Assembly (NCBI GenBank): GCA_905250125.1
Contig: CAJNOL010000059.1
Location: 131,381-195,380, forward strand
DNA: 64,000 nt
DNA from: Rotaria sordida
Taxonomy: Eukaryota; Rotifera; Eurotatoria; Philodinida; Philodinidae
Direction: 5' to 3'
The position numbers and the translations under genes are program-made. Each line of letters opens with the position of its first letter. The stretch's first letter is position 1. The notes beneath the pieces were generated by a model, which saw only the letters and a list, made by a program, of their open reading frames with translations, made no database searches and was not told where the DNA came from. Positions 35,901 to 48,583 of the stretch are shown here, in pieces.

Positions 35901-37839
35901 AAATAGGACTTAAATCAGAATTTATTTTTTAGCATTGAAAAATGCATCCGCGATAGGCTAATCCAAATTTTTAAAAGTCATCCATTTGGAGAGATTAGTG
36001 ATTACTTTAACATGTATCCAGTACAATCAATACTTCCTACAACAGTCATTTTACATAACCCACAGGCGAACCTGCTTAGCCGAGATTGTGAGACATTATT
36101 CAATTCAGAATATATCGCAGAGGGAAGAGTTTTAGGAATTTTGGCGGAACCCATTTTGAAAAATATAGAATCGTCAATATTTTATAATTTTTTTTTGAGG
36201 AACCTGCAAAAATACATATCCAAAAATAGGTGACTTGTGGATTCAATATCTCACAAATGGCTCGATCGGTTAAGTTGAAATTTTATTGCAGACATATAAT
36301 TCAATGAGTTGTACTCAGAATAGAATTTTCAACTCACAATTATAAACTCTTCATTTTTTATGACTCATCGAATATGACAAAATTTACATTTTAGACAACT
36401 TTTGTCCCTCATACCACATGATTGGAATAAGATAGAATTCTGAAATTTTCACTTAAATTAGCGTTTAGAGAGAGATATCTTCGCCAAAATTCCTATCATT
36501 CACTGGAATGTTCTCAAATATCGCTTTTGTGATGAACATCATGATTTTCAGACAATGTTTTCCTCCAAGCAATACGTAGATTGAGAATTCAGTTAGGAAA
36601 ATGCAAAAAAGACACATCCAGGATGTATAGCATCATAGTAATATCAACCTATGACGTATGAAAACGAGTTGCAGAAGAGATCACCATTAACAGTGTGCAG
36701 CTGAATGCATAGTTCTACATGAAAGTTCTATGACTTAGGTTATGACAAAATATATATTTTCAATGCTTGCTCAATTTTTTATGGAGAGTACAATGATCAT
36801 AATCTTCTGTTAGTAGATCTAAGTCCGAGTGAAGTAAGATTAAAGAAAATAGAAATGTTTACGCCAAAATTTTGCAAGCAATTACATAGTAAAATAATGA
36901 CGACTAAAGAGCTTTAAGAGAAAAAATGATGATTTCTGGCAAATTTATATCCTATATTTTAGAAATCACATGTAATAGACATCTAAATTTCTTTAGAGAG
37001 TTATAGTCCAAGGGCATCTCACTTTAGTAAAAGTTCGAGTTATACTAAGTATTGAATCGGCGCTGAACGATTTGGTGGAAGTTCAATTTTGAGCGAGAAT
37101 TTGGATTTTCAGTGGAAATTTTTTATGAACTAACCGTGTTCACTCGAAGTCGCTATTCCTACCAGAAAGCGAATCTTTTATCTAGATGCTGAGAAGATAA
37201 TCAGTCCAAGGGTTTCTGCTGATAAATGGTAGTATAATCTCAACAACCAACGGAAATGTGTGATGCTACTAAGTCATTCTATCAAGAACAATTTGCGGAA
37301 GATACTAACATCTTATCTGCGGTTGAAAACGAAGCAGAAAATGTAGATAGTCAACTCAGAATACACTTGAACAACAATTTACTAGTAGCTTTCCCGATGG
37401 AAATGAAAGATATTGCAAGAACAATTGTCACTAGGTTATGTTTTGCTATTGTTTACTTATTCTTCCACTAATTAAGATCTATAGATCAGTATATAAATGA
37501 AGTTTAAATGAAAAGAAATATCCTTTGATTAAGCGTCTGTAGATATCGATGAAATGATCTCGTCCATTTTTGTGGTTAATGTCAGTAATCATAAACAATA
37601 TTACCATTCAAAAGTTTGTCATATCATGCACATTCAATCTTGATCGATTTAATAGTTCGTTTCATGAACATTTAATTGAAGAAATTTTAAAATGATGAAT
37701 GATATTTTGAATAAAAGAAAAGATAACAAGAAAAAGGTTATCATTTGAACATATAAAAAATTCTTTTCGTTCTTTCGAATGATCAAAGGTCAATAAAAAT
37801 GTCATTTTCATCGTTCTACTCGAATGCGCATGTAAATAT
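32942..37839. other. Long intergenic region with no recognised gene
   Basis: Nearly 5 kb. Open frames such as 35576-35770, 36012-36233 and 37256-37471 (plus) are short and carry no motif I recognise. Base composition between 34.9 and 37.4 kb is less AT-extreme than the flanks, which may mark decayed mobile DNA, but no transposase, reverse transcriptase or terminal repeat was found. Confidence 0.4.
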
Positions 37840-39538
37840 ATGTTAACAAATGATAGTACATTGTTAAAAATGATTTTGAATACACTTGATTTTGATGTTC
37901 TTCGTCTTCAATCACTTGGCTATAAACAAGAATTAACACGAGCATTTACTCGTTTAACTAATTATGGAATGTCATTATCAGTTATTAGTGTTACATCTGG
38001 TCTTTCATCATTATTTTCATATGGTATGATAACAGGTGGTCCAGTTGTTATGATATGGGGATGGCTTATTGTTTGTTTTTTTACTCTTTTTATTGTTTTT
38101 GGTATGGCAGAAATATGTTCAGCTTACCCAACATCAGGTGGTCTTTACTATTGGACAGGTATACTTGTACCACAACGACATAAAGCATTAGTAAGTTGGT
38201 TTACTGGATGGTTTAATTTAATTGGACAATTTACTATAACAACTGCTATTGATTTTAGTCTTGCTATGTTGATAGCAAGTGTTATTTCATTAAGTTTAAA
38301 TTTTCAATGGTCACCTGAACGATATCATATTATTCTTATATATTTAATAATTATAATAAGTCATGGAATATGTAATTCATTAGGAATACGTTTTCTTTCT
38401 TGGTTAATATATATATCAACATGGTGGCAATTATTAGCACCAATTATTGTTTCATTAGCACTTCTTATTGGTGCTAAATCAGGTCATCAATCAATTAAAT
38501 TTGTTTTTACAGAATTTAAAAATGAAACTGGATGGACAAATAAAGTAAATTAATTTTCTTTTTTCTTGTTATTTTTTTTTTCTTTTTCTTTAAAGATTTA
38601 TGTTATTTTAATGGGTCTTTTACCAGCTCATTATGTTCTTACTGGTTATAATGCATCAGCTCATATAACAGAAGAAACTAAACAAGCTGATAAAGCTAGT
38701 CCATGGGGTATGATTAATGCCATATTAGTTTCTATTATTATTGGATGGATCTTTCTAATTGCATTCTTTTTTGGTATACACGACTATGAAACTACAATAA
38801 GAACATCAACTGGCTTTCCAATAATACAAATTTTACTTGATAATTTTAATAATGAATTAACATTATTTTTTATGTGTCTACTTTTAATAGCATGTTGGTT
38901 TTCTGGTTTAGCTTCAGTAACAACAAATTCAAGAATGATTTATGCATTTAGTCGTGATAATGCTATGGTAATTAAATAGTCGTATAAACGATTTCATTTG
39001 ATAAAAATATATTGTGGAAAAAATAAAATTATTCTTTTCTTTTTTTCTTTTCTTACAGCCCGGTTCTTGTTGGTGGCATATAATTCATCCTCGCTTATCA
39101 TGTCCACTTAATGCTGTTTGGTTATCATGTTTTATTGCATTTCTTCTTGCACTTCCTTATTTAGGTAATACAACTACTTTTGTGGTTATTACAAGTCTAT
39201 CTACTGTTTGTTTATATATATCATATATACTGCCTATTGTATGTAAACTTCTTTATCCGAATGCATTTCTTCGTGGTCCATTTCATCTTGGAATATTTTC
39301 AAAATTTATTAATATAATTGCACTTCTTTGGGTTTGTCTTATTATTGTTCTTTTTGTTCTTCCACCAATTTATCCAATTACTGCTGTTACAATGAATTAT
39401 GCATCAGTTGGTGTTGGAATTGTAATTATATGCGCTGGATTTGCTTATTTTTTATCAGCAAAATATTGGTTTCAAGGACCAACTACTAATTTAACTTTCA
39501 ATAAAGAAAACTTTGATTTAGTTATAAAACATTTCTAA
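37840..39538 (+). CDS. Amino-acid/GABA permease of fungal-plant type (APC superfamily)
   Basis: Three exons, 37840-38544, 38596-38967 and 39059-39538, in frame; 518 residues. About twelve membrane helices. Family motifs: an N-terminal LQSLGYKQELTRAFTRLTNY segment, FGMAEICSAYPTSGGLYYW in helix 2, GWFNLIGQ, then YNASAHITEETKQADKASPW, and FSRDNAMPGSCWWHIIHP across the last splice. These are the hallmarks of the BAT1/UGA4-like amino-acid permeases (APC family 2.A.3.4), common in fungi, plants and bacteria and rare in animals. It should move amino acids, choline or GABA across a membrane by proton symport or exchange. Lengths and motifs are complete. Horizontal acquisition is likely. It is followed 240 bases later by two LPMO genes on the same strand. 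Confidence 0.85.
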
Positions 39539-39609
39539 ATATTCATGAAATAAAAATGTACATCAATGAAATTTTGAATTTTCGACGCCGCCATAGTATT
39601 CAACATAGT

Positions 39610-39640
39610 GATTATTGTTGTTGTTGTTGTTGTTTTTATC
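39610..39640. repeat. GTT/TTG microsatellite
   Basis: Short trinucleotide run between the permease stop and the first LPMO gene. Confidence 0.7.
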
Positions 39641-39781
39641 TAACCATCTGCTTTATTCTCACGCAGTGCATCCACTCTAGGCCTGATATGAAAATATGTA
39701 TATGATAAGCCTTATTTTTTTTAAAAGAACCATCACTATAAATAGACGAGAGGCATCTAGAATCGATTGTATTTATTAAAT

Positions 39782-40815
39782 ATGACTACGATGTTAGGTT
39801 TACTGTATATATTTACATCTTGCTTTATATCCGTTTATGGTCATGGTTATCTATTAGATCCAGTAGCTCGTAGTTCAGGTTGGCTTGTTGATCAATCATT
39901 TAAACAATGTTGTACTTATAGTAATCATATGGAAATGTTTTGTGGTGGTACTCAACTTCAATGGAATGTTCATAGTTGGTTAATTTCACAATTTTGAATC
40001 ATTAAAAGAAATTTTGTATCTATATTATAGGAGGAAAATGTAGTATTTGTGGTGAACCATATGATAAACCAGCTAAATTATTTGAAAAAGGAGGAGCTAT
40101 GTATACAGGTAAAANNNNNNNNNNATATATATATATATGAAAGTATTGAATTGTTATTGTGTTTTGATAGTTAACAGCTAATCATAAAGGTCATTTTGAA
40201 TTTCGTTTATGTAATGTGGATAGTAATCCAAATTCAGATGCAACACAAGAATGTCTTGATCGTCGAGTATTAAAAATTGCTGGAACAGATTCAACTAGAA
40301 TTCGTGATGTTGATAAATATGGTACAGCAACAATTACTGTTCGTGTTCAACTTCCATCAGACGTTGCTTGTCGACATTGTGTTTTTCAATGGAAATATAC
40401 AGCAGGAAATAATTGGGGTACAGATCCTATAACTGGTCAATCAGGTCTTGGAATGGGTATTGAAAATGAAACATTTATGGGTTGTTCAGATATTTCGATT
40501 AATGGTAATGGTTCACCTATTGAAACAATACCTCCTATTATTGTTACACCTGGGTAAATCAAAAGTCATATTTTTTTATGTTTAGGAAGCAAAAAAAACA
40601 TTTTTTATTTTAGTACTCCAGCAACAACAACAACAAAAACAAGTTCTCGCCCACCAAGTGGTTCAACTACTTGGTCATCTAATGGTGTTCAATATAAAAC
40701 TAATGATATAGTATTATATGAAGGCAAGAAATTTCAATGTATCGCCGATCATACATCATTTCCTGGAGCTGAACCAGGCATCCTTACTTGGGCTTGGTGG
40801 AAACCTATAAACTAA
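39782..40815 (+). CDS. AA15 lytic polysaccharide monooxygenase with CBM5/12-like tail, copy 1 (gap inside)
   Basis: Exons 39782-39974, 40031 into the N run at 40115-40124, 40171-40553 and 40614-40815. Signal peptide residues 1-20 end just before His21, so the mature chain starts HGYLLDPVARSS, as needed for the copper histidine brace. Further AA15 landmarks: MEMFCGG, GGAMYTG, the ANHKGHFEFRLC block with the likely second copper histidine, CRHCVFQWKYTAGNNWG and NETFMGCSDI. A Thr/Pro/Ser linker leads to a chitin-binding type-3 (CBM5/12-like) module: TTWSSNGVQYKTNDIVLY, then FQCIADH, then WAWWKPIN. It should oxidatively cut chitin or cellulose outside the cell. The end of exon 2 (about 16 residues by comparison with copy 2) is lost in the assembly gap. 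The first exon uses a GTTGGT donor. Confidence 0.85.
40115..40124. other. Assembly gap (10 N)
   Basis: Run of ten N inside the second exon of LPMO copy 1, next to a TA tract. The true missing length is unknown. Confidence 0.99.
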
Positions 40816-42638
40816 ATATATTTTCTTCGATCATTATAGATCAATCTTGTTTTTGAAAAAAATTACGCATACTGAGAAATGTTATTTGGACATGAAAAAA
40901 TTTATTCTAATAAATACAAGAATAAAAGTAAAGAAGTGTTGTGTGAATTGAAATGTTCACGAGCTGCCTATATTCGATGTTTGGATTATATTGACGAAGG
41001 AGATTATCTTCGATTTGGTTTGCCTTAAGGTTTAGTTTTAAAGAAATGAAAATCATTGTTGTTGTAGTTCTTTGCTTGAAATATCAAATTATGACTTAGT
41101 ATGATGACTTTTCTTGTAAAATACAGAGAAGTTAATGACCTTACAATCACTTTAATATTCAATAGAAATTTTTAATTGTTTGAAATAATTTCTAATTATT
41201 TATTTATTTTTTTAATCGAAAACCAAACTTCATTATTTTGCCATTGATGTCTACTATACCAATTTCATCCGAATATGGAAACTATATATCCAAATGCTAA
41301 CAAGAAAACGGTTTCAACTAATTAATCCCTTTTTCACGAGAAACTACGAAATTGTAGGTTGTCGATCATAGTAATTTTGAATATGAATATAAGAAATTCA
41401 CAACAACCTTCATATATGCTGAATTTATAAAATACTAACTTTCCAGATTAACAAAAATGGTATCGAAATCGTTTTGAAACTGCTGAAATTATAGAGTAAA
41501 TCAAGTTTTCTAGAAAGTAATAGTTTTTTCATAAACTTCAAGAAAAAATAATATCATTCAGAAAGTTTATAAATTGCAATATTGATGTACATCTGTGGTA
41601 CGAATTGAAATGGTTGCATATTCTTCAAAAAAAAAACCTAGGAACTTCAAACAAGAAAAGTTACTGTTTTCTAATCAATTCGACATGCTCTATAATCTAC
41701 GCGGGCCTGAAAAAAAAATTTTCTGGCGAAAAGTTCATTAGTCTGGAAAATCGATTTCCTAGAAAACTAACATATGAAGACGTTAGAGGATTTCTCATGC
41801 TCTTAATCTGAATCGCCATGATCGATAACTTATCATCCAGTAGCTTTCATTAAAAAACAGATTGATTCTCTAAAACGGTTTCATTGTGAAAAGCTTTTCA
41901 AGTCATAAAATAATGTATTCGAATTTGAAATCTACTGATATTTCTCTTCAAATAACAGCCGATGAAAACTGTTAAAGGTGATTATAAGTTTTTTTTTAAT
42001 GATTTTTGGGTACAGAAAGTTTTTCTCTATCGAACGCTGCATGCATTATTCGACGGTGGAAATCTTTCTCTCGAAACCTATATATGTCCCGCTCTGTAAT
42101 CAAAATCTAATGATCGCCTCCATAAGTGATGTATTTATTCTTTTTATGCTTTACAAGAAACATGATCTTGTATATCTACAATTGTCTAAAATTTTTAAAT
42201 AAATCATAAAACTGAAGTTGATCAATCTTGTCATTGCTAACAAATTAATTTCTAAATTTTCAAAACATTAAATTATTTGTAGAAGAGATTGTCTCATAGT
42301 TCAATAATGTTCTGGACAAATACTTAAAGAAGTTTTATTTTCATCTTATCTTTTATTTAAATTTCATTCTCAAACATGTATTTCATATTTTATAATTTAA
42401 TCTTCAAGTTTAGTAAATAATGATTTCATAATATTGAACATTACGACAAGCATTTTTTTTTTCATTCAAGAATATGTTATTCGTCATCGATTGAAATTGA
42501 TATATCTCACTTGATTTTGTAAGTGTACATCGTCATACAAAAATATTATGATATCAAATTTTAATTCTTAATAGGATTATTATACAAAACCGATAAATGA
42601 TTTCGTTTTGAGTTCATAACATTTGATCTTTTTGTTCG
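40816..42638. other. Spacer between the two LPMO genes
   Basis: About 1.8 kb. Poly(A)-like AATAAA signals of copy 1 lie near 40909-40925. Open frames at 41605-41811 and 41978-42202 have no motif. No trace of a third LPMO was seen. Confidence 0.5.
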
Positions 42639-43826
42639 ATGATCATCAACATGTTAAATTTTTTCGTTTTATTCTCATTTTGTCTAATATCAATTAATGG
42701 TCATGGTTATTTATTTGAACCAGTTGCACGTAGTTCAGCTTGGCTTGTTGATTCATCATTTAAAAAATGTTGTACTTATTCTGGTCATATGGAAATGTTT
42801 TGTGGTGGTGTTGGACATCAGTGGAATGCAAATGGTTTCGTTACTTCTTTGTTTTGTTTTTGATTTTATTATGTCATTTTTAATCTTTTATTTAGGAGGT
42901 AAATGTGGTATCTGTGGTGAACCATATGATAGAGCAGTTAAATTATTTGAAAAAGGTGGAACTATGTATACAGGTAAAATTGTCCAGACATATATTCAAG
43001 GAGAACAAATCGATGTCAAAGTCAAAGTAAATAAAAAAATAAAAAGAATTTTTGTTAATTTTATTTTTCTTGTAGTTATCAGCAAATCATCAAGGTTATT
43101 TTGAATTTCGTTTATGTAATGTGGATAGTAATCCAAATTCAGATGCAACACAAGAATGTCTTGATCGTCGACTATTAAAAATTGCTGGAACAGATTCAAC
43201 AAAATATCGTGATATTACTAAACATGGTTCTGAAATGATTACTGTTCGTGTTCAACTTCCATCAGATGTTGTTTGTCAACATTGTGTTTTTCAATGGAAA
43301 TATACCACAGGAAATAATTGGGGTCGAGATCCTACTACTAATAAATCAGGTCCTGGTTTAGGAAGAGAAAATGAAACATTTATGGGTTGTTCTGATATAA
43401 CTATTTTGACCACTAGTCCAACGACTACTCTTCCAACATTTATAATTAGTCCTACAACGTAAGTCAATTGTCTTATTTATTCTATTTTAATTATAATATT
43501 TCTATAGCACTATAACAACAACAACCGCATTAATATCACGATCGACAAAATATTGGTCAATATCATTACCAAAGCATTGGTCAGCATTACTAACATTTAT
43601 TTCATCATTACCAACAACAACAACAACAACAACAACAACGACGACGACGATGACAACCAAGACTACTGCTAGTTTATCCGCATGGTCACCATTATTAGTT
43701 GCTTATCAAAGAGGTGATGATGTCATGTATAATGGTATGAAATATCGATGTGTTACTTCTCATCGATCATATGCAGGTGCTGAGCCAAGTCCTCTAACTT
43801 GGGCTTTATGGCGAAAAATTGAATAA
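42639..43826 (+). CDS. AA15 lytic polysaccharide monooxygenase with CBM5/12-like tail, copy 2
   Basis: Four exons, 42639-42834, 42896-43026, 43076-43458 and 43508-43826, all in frame; 342 residues. Signal peptide 1-21, then mature HGYLFEPVARSSAW with N-terminal His22 for copper. Other landmarks: MEMFCGGVGHQW, GGKCGICGEPYD, ANHQGYFEFRLC (likely second brace histidine), CQHCVFQWKYTTGNNWG, ENETFMGCSDI. The linker is long and Thr-rich, with an ACA/ACG-encoded run at about 43613-43650. The C-terminal module (LVAYQRGDDVMYNGMKYRC, then TWALWRKIE) matches CBM5/12. Same intron positions and phases as copy 1, so the pair arose by tandem duplication. Predicted role is oxidative cleavage of chitin-like polymers outside the cell. 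First intron begins GTTTCG, a weak donor. Confidence 0.9.
43613..43650. repeat. ACA/ACG trinucleotide run coding a poly-Thr linker
   Basis: Runs of ACA then ACG codons encode a stretch of threonines between the LPMO and binding module of copy 2. Probably O-glycosylated and length-variable. Confidence 0.8.
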
Positions 43827-44004
43827 CTTTTTTACTTTTACTAATAAATAAATATGCATAATCAGTAGGAATTCTTTGTTTTTTTTTAATACAAGCACAC
43901 TGTTTTTATTTATTAAGTAACAAGGAGATTAAACAGAACTCTATCTATGCAAAAAAAAGGATCTATATACATAAAAAAAGCAATCACCGAGCTGATTGGT
44001 TATA

Positions 44005-46806
44005 TTATTTGAGTAATTGTTCTGCTGCAAGAGCATAACTTTTCACTCGTGAAAAAATTAATGCTGGATATGCATGTCGATCATTGACTACATCAAGTAG
44101 TGTCGAACGTTCTTCACCTGTTCGTCTATATAAAAATAATTTTATTCAAAAAAAAAAAAATATATATATATATAAATAATAAAATCTTACTTATTAGTAA
44201 ATTTAATTTCATAATGTGTCCATACAAGTTGATGATATTTTTTCTTTCCAGCATCACACATTTCAAATTCCTAGAAAGAAAAAATTTTAAGAATTTATTT
44301 CATAGTTTGATAAAAAGAAAAAAAAGTTTTTTTTTTTACCATATTCATTGTTTGTTCAATATCAGATGTTTGTAAATCTTTACCACCACGTCGTTGAGTA
44401 CTAGTCATAGTTGAAGTTCGTTGAGTAGTACGCTTTGCTACAATTAATACCTATGAAATGCAACGAAAATTAAAGTTATTAATGATAATATATTTTATGT
44501 GTTTACTCGATTATTTTGTAAACGATAATTTCCATAAATAAGTGAAGAATCACGAATTGAATATCGACTTTTTAAACGAGCAACTGTTGCACGAGGTTCA
44601 TCAGCTATTATATACGAATATAAAAATTATAATTTTCTATTTTTTTTTTTTTTTTTTATTTATCTTACCACTCGTATATACCAAAACAATACCTATAAAA
44701 AAAGAACAGTTAATTGTAATATATTAAATTAAATATAAAAACAAACCATCAGGAAAAAATCGTATATATCGATAGTATTCAACAAGATGCCATGGCGAAT
44801 AAAATGTATCTAAAGATTGTTCACCTTGACGAATATATGTTGCTCGACTAATATACACACCTAAAAAACAAATAATCATAACTCTTAATTTCTCAAAACT
44901 TCGTAAATTGAAACAGAAAAAAACCCTCCTCAAAAAGACATTGTAAGTAAAAAAAATATTTCGAATAAAAAAAGATAACGATTCGATCGAGATGTACAGG
45001 GTAAGGCTTTTTCGCATCCTGACTAAAAAAAAGTTTTCTAACCTTCAATCTATTCTATAAAATGTCTACTCCATAGATGAGATCGATCGGTAAATGTCGA
45101 TCTACTGGCAACGAATCGGTTCATATACTGAAACTTTATCTTATCGTGCACTCTAAAGCTCGTCAGGTGCAATATTTTCGGAGCTGGACCCAGTTGAACC
45201 GTACTTTGATACTCTCAATAAAACTTTTTGATTACATATTTCTCAGATGACTAGAGCCTATCAGGTTCGGGTCCGAGACCAATCCGATAGACTCCCGCAT
45301 ACCATGAATCTAGAAAATTTGAACGATTCTTTGAAAATGTTCTGAACATTCATTTTTTTCTGGTTCAATGATCAATTTATTTCTCTAAAAACACTGTTTA
45401 GTTAAAAACTCGTGACATAAATAAGAGATGGAACCGATTAAGTGTATTGATGATCGGTCTCTGCTCTACCTTAATCTTACTCTACGAAGTTTTTATCTCA
45501 CTCTCACTTAACCCTACTCCAGTTGAAAGATTTTCGAAGTAATCAATATTAAATGTATATCACTTTAGAGATATGCAAGGTAAGCTTTGTTGTCATATTC
45601 TGATTGAGAAAAAATTTCTAATCCTTACTCCGAATAACTTTAATCAAGATTCATATCACAAGAGAACCTGACTATCACTAGCAAATATATTTCTTTCAAA
45701 AGATTATCAAAATTTCTAAATGTATCGAAAAATTTAATTTCATAAACATTGTTTTTTTTTCCTACCATTAAAAACTACATGTGGTCTATTAATAAACATA
45801 TGACGCCAATTAATATTTGTAGACGAATTCCCTATATTAACACCCCATGTTTTAAAACAAATCATTTTCCATAATTGAGAATCTCGTGCACATATATAAA
45901 AACCTCGACATACACGTGCACATTGTTCTAATGAACGTATATCTAAATCTGATGAGACGACCCAACGAAATATATAAATTAATACTTCCGATGGAAGACT
46001 TGATATATGTGTGGCCTACATTAAAAAAAACCAAAACAAATTAACTTTCATTTTACTCAAACAAAATAAAAATTTACTTGTTGAGGAAAATTTTTAACAC
46101 ATATAGCTGAAAGTTCACTATCATCCATATGAATACGTTGTAAAGAATCAATAAGACTATCATCTTGTTCAGACACCTCATCTATATTATTATCTTCATC
46201 AGCATCTTCTCTATATAAAACAAAAAATAATAATAATAATTATTATTATTATTATTTATTTAAATAAAATATCTTTACATACTGTCGATTATTTAAATCC
46301 ATTGTTGTTATTTGTTGTTGTCCTTTTCGAGCCATACGAAATTCAATATCCGGTACTAATTGCATAGCTGCTCGATAATATTTTATAGCTAAAAAGAAAA
46401 TCATAAAAATTATTTAGAAAACGATATTAAATAATATCTTACCATCATATAATTTGCCTTCACGTTCCAAATCAGATGCACGTTGAAAAAAATGTTTTGC
46501 CTATATTAAATAATTAAAATTCAATTAAATATGAATTATTTTTTATTTTGTTTTACCTGTTCTTCAACATTAATAGGTTCTTCTTGTTCTTTTTGTTTAT
46601 CATTAATAACATGCCCATAGACAGTTCGTTGTTGAATTTCTTTTTTCCATTTATTAAGAAATTCATCTAATTGAAGTTCAATACGTCGTTCATTAGTTCG
46701 TTGTTCATTCATTTCATATTCACAATCATCACTATCTCGGTCAGAATCCTGTTTAAAATAATTCATCAATAAGTTAATGATCAATGTATGTATAAATACT
46801 TACCAT
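44005..46806 (-). CDS. FBXO9: F-box only protein 9
   Basis: Twelve coding exons rebuilt by phase: 46804-46806, 46557-46748, 46443-46500, 46283-46388, 46078-46210, 45766-46015, 44747-44860, 44669-44692, 44507-44604, 44340-44450, 44191-44270 and 44005-44125; 429 residues. It matches animal FBXO9 across its length: [20 protein letters not shown] (TPR-like region), [20 protein letters not shown] (F-box), [20 protein letters not shown], then [20 protein letters not shown] and [17 protein letters not shown]9 is the substrate receptor of an SCF ubiquitin ligase, known in mammals for targeting TEL2/TTI1. Two oddities: the first coding exon is just the ATG, with the donor directly after it, and one exon is 24 bases. 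Some donors are non-consensus (GTTTGT at the 44747 exon). Length is close to the human protein. Confidence 0.92.
44861..45765 (-). other. Large FBXO9 intron with a diverged direct repeat
   Basis: The 905-base intron is several times longer than its neighbours. Segments at about 44990-45055 and 45569-45640 resemble each other (shared AGGTAAGCTTT-like and TTTCTAA-like blocks, perhaps 70 percent alike by eye). The part between them is less AT-rich than the exons. It may be a decayed mobile insertion. Confidence 0.4.
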
Positions 46807-48583
46807 GGTAAAAGAGAAGATTATTTAAAGATCACGGAAAGAAAATTGAATAACTGAATTATATAATTTTGCTCGACGGGCACCAGCCATTACACGAAAG
46901 ATAATATAAATTGTAAAATGAAATGTACTTTTACCTTAAATATAAATATTTACTACAAAACTGTGTATTAAATCCATATATTATCTAATCTATTACTGAC
47001 ATCTATTATACAATACTTTTTGTTTATGATGAAATTGCTGATGTAAATTTTCTTTAAAAAAAAAAGGGATTATTATGATGAAATAATTTATTGGAATAAT
47101 TCGTCACTATTTCCTTCAATGAGGTCACTACTTGATGATAAGTAAAAGACATTCATGAAAATATTTATTGAGAAAAAAGTCGATAGTAAGTAAACACACA
47201 CTTATTGTATGTTCTATTCTATTTTTAATGGCAATAAACATTTGTACCTCCTAGCTGTTCATCCAATCAACTTCCAATGTTGAGAAGACACCTAGAGAAG
47301 TTGACAAGGTCTTACTACTTGCAAAATGTGTCAATGACAAAGGCATTTCATTGATTTTACTAGAATTTGGAAACAGCATTTCGGACTGAAAAGTCTTAGA
47401 ATTATTTCCAATGTTTTGCGATCGGTTCTCGCTCGAGAGAACAGGAAGTAAATCGAAAGTCATCCAAAAAAATCCGAAAACATTCCGGTCCGGAATACTG
47501 CTTTCATGTTCTATCGTTGGTATCACAACTGAGCGGTCATTATTTACTATATGCAACTTCTATTGATGTTATATATACTTGTACTAAATATTTAAATCAT
47601 AAAGGAAAAATTTATTAAACATAGGTTATCAAGGTTACGTATTTCATATCTCTTTTTCGATATGAAATGATATCTAAAGAATTGATTAAAAAGTTGAAAG
47701 TTCATATCGAGTATTCAAGCAATTACCTTGCACACTTGCAATGGACAGATCAACAGAATGCTTGCTCTCATCAATAGATTATTCAAGTAGTAAGAACTTT
47801 TCTATGTTTCTACATAAAATTTGGTAAGGTATGTATATCTGTTGTAAGTATTTACATTGATTATTTAGTATATTTCTTCTCTATGTGGATATTCATTTTT
47901 TATACAACTTCGTCTCGTCTTAACTTTTTCCTGCTTCAGGAAACAGTCTTCGATTTCTCGACTCGTTTCGGTCTCTGAAATGAATCATGATAATTATTTA
48001 GTTAGATAAGACTTTATACTGTCAGAAAAATCTTTCTCTTCAGAGTGTTCAGTGTTGAAGAAAGATCCAGGTGTAATCTTTTTTGACATGCCATATCTAT
48101 GTGATCTGCTATCACAAGATTTCAGATTGAATTTCTATATTAAAATTTCCGGTGCCTACACCTGTAAGACCCGACTCTTTTGAAGTTTACCTTAACTGAT
48201 AGCAACAAGTCTAAATTTTCTTAACAATTGTAACTGTTGATGAATGGTAGAAATCAACTTTCAAGTCATAAAATTAACTCATATACCTTACCTAGTCTTG
48301 TTACTTGAAGATGTTATCCAATAAAGTATGCTGAATATGAATTTGAATAATAAATATTTAAACTCTAAATCAAATAAATTCTAATATTAATTGATCTCGA
48401 ATTATCTATTCTCAAATTTTCTTGATTTAAAGTAATAACAATATATTAATGATTTTTGTTCAATATCTACTAAATAATTTAAACAATAAAATTGATTTTA
48501 TTTATGTAACAAGTCAATGTCTTTCAAAGTCTGTAAGCAAACAAACAAATAAACAAAAATAATTTTTAAATAATTTCTTTTTT
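46807..48583. other. Intergenic with one doubtful ORF
   Basis: A 101-codon minus-strand frame at 47251-47556 has fairly ordinary amino-acid composition but no motif and no supporting neighbour exon. I do not call it a gene. The rest shows nothing recognisable. Confidence 0.4.

Noticed and set aside
42996-43202. Minus-strand frame across LPMO copy 2
   Set aside because: Antisense of an intron and conserved LPMO exon.
45258-45290. tRNA-like GGTTCGGGTCC
   Set aside because: No cloverleaf partners in the expected distance.
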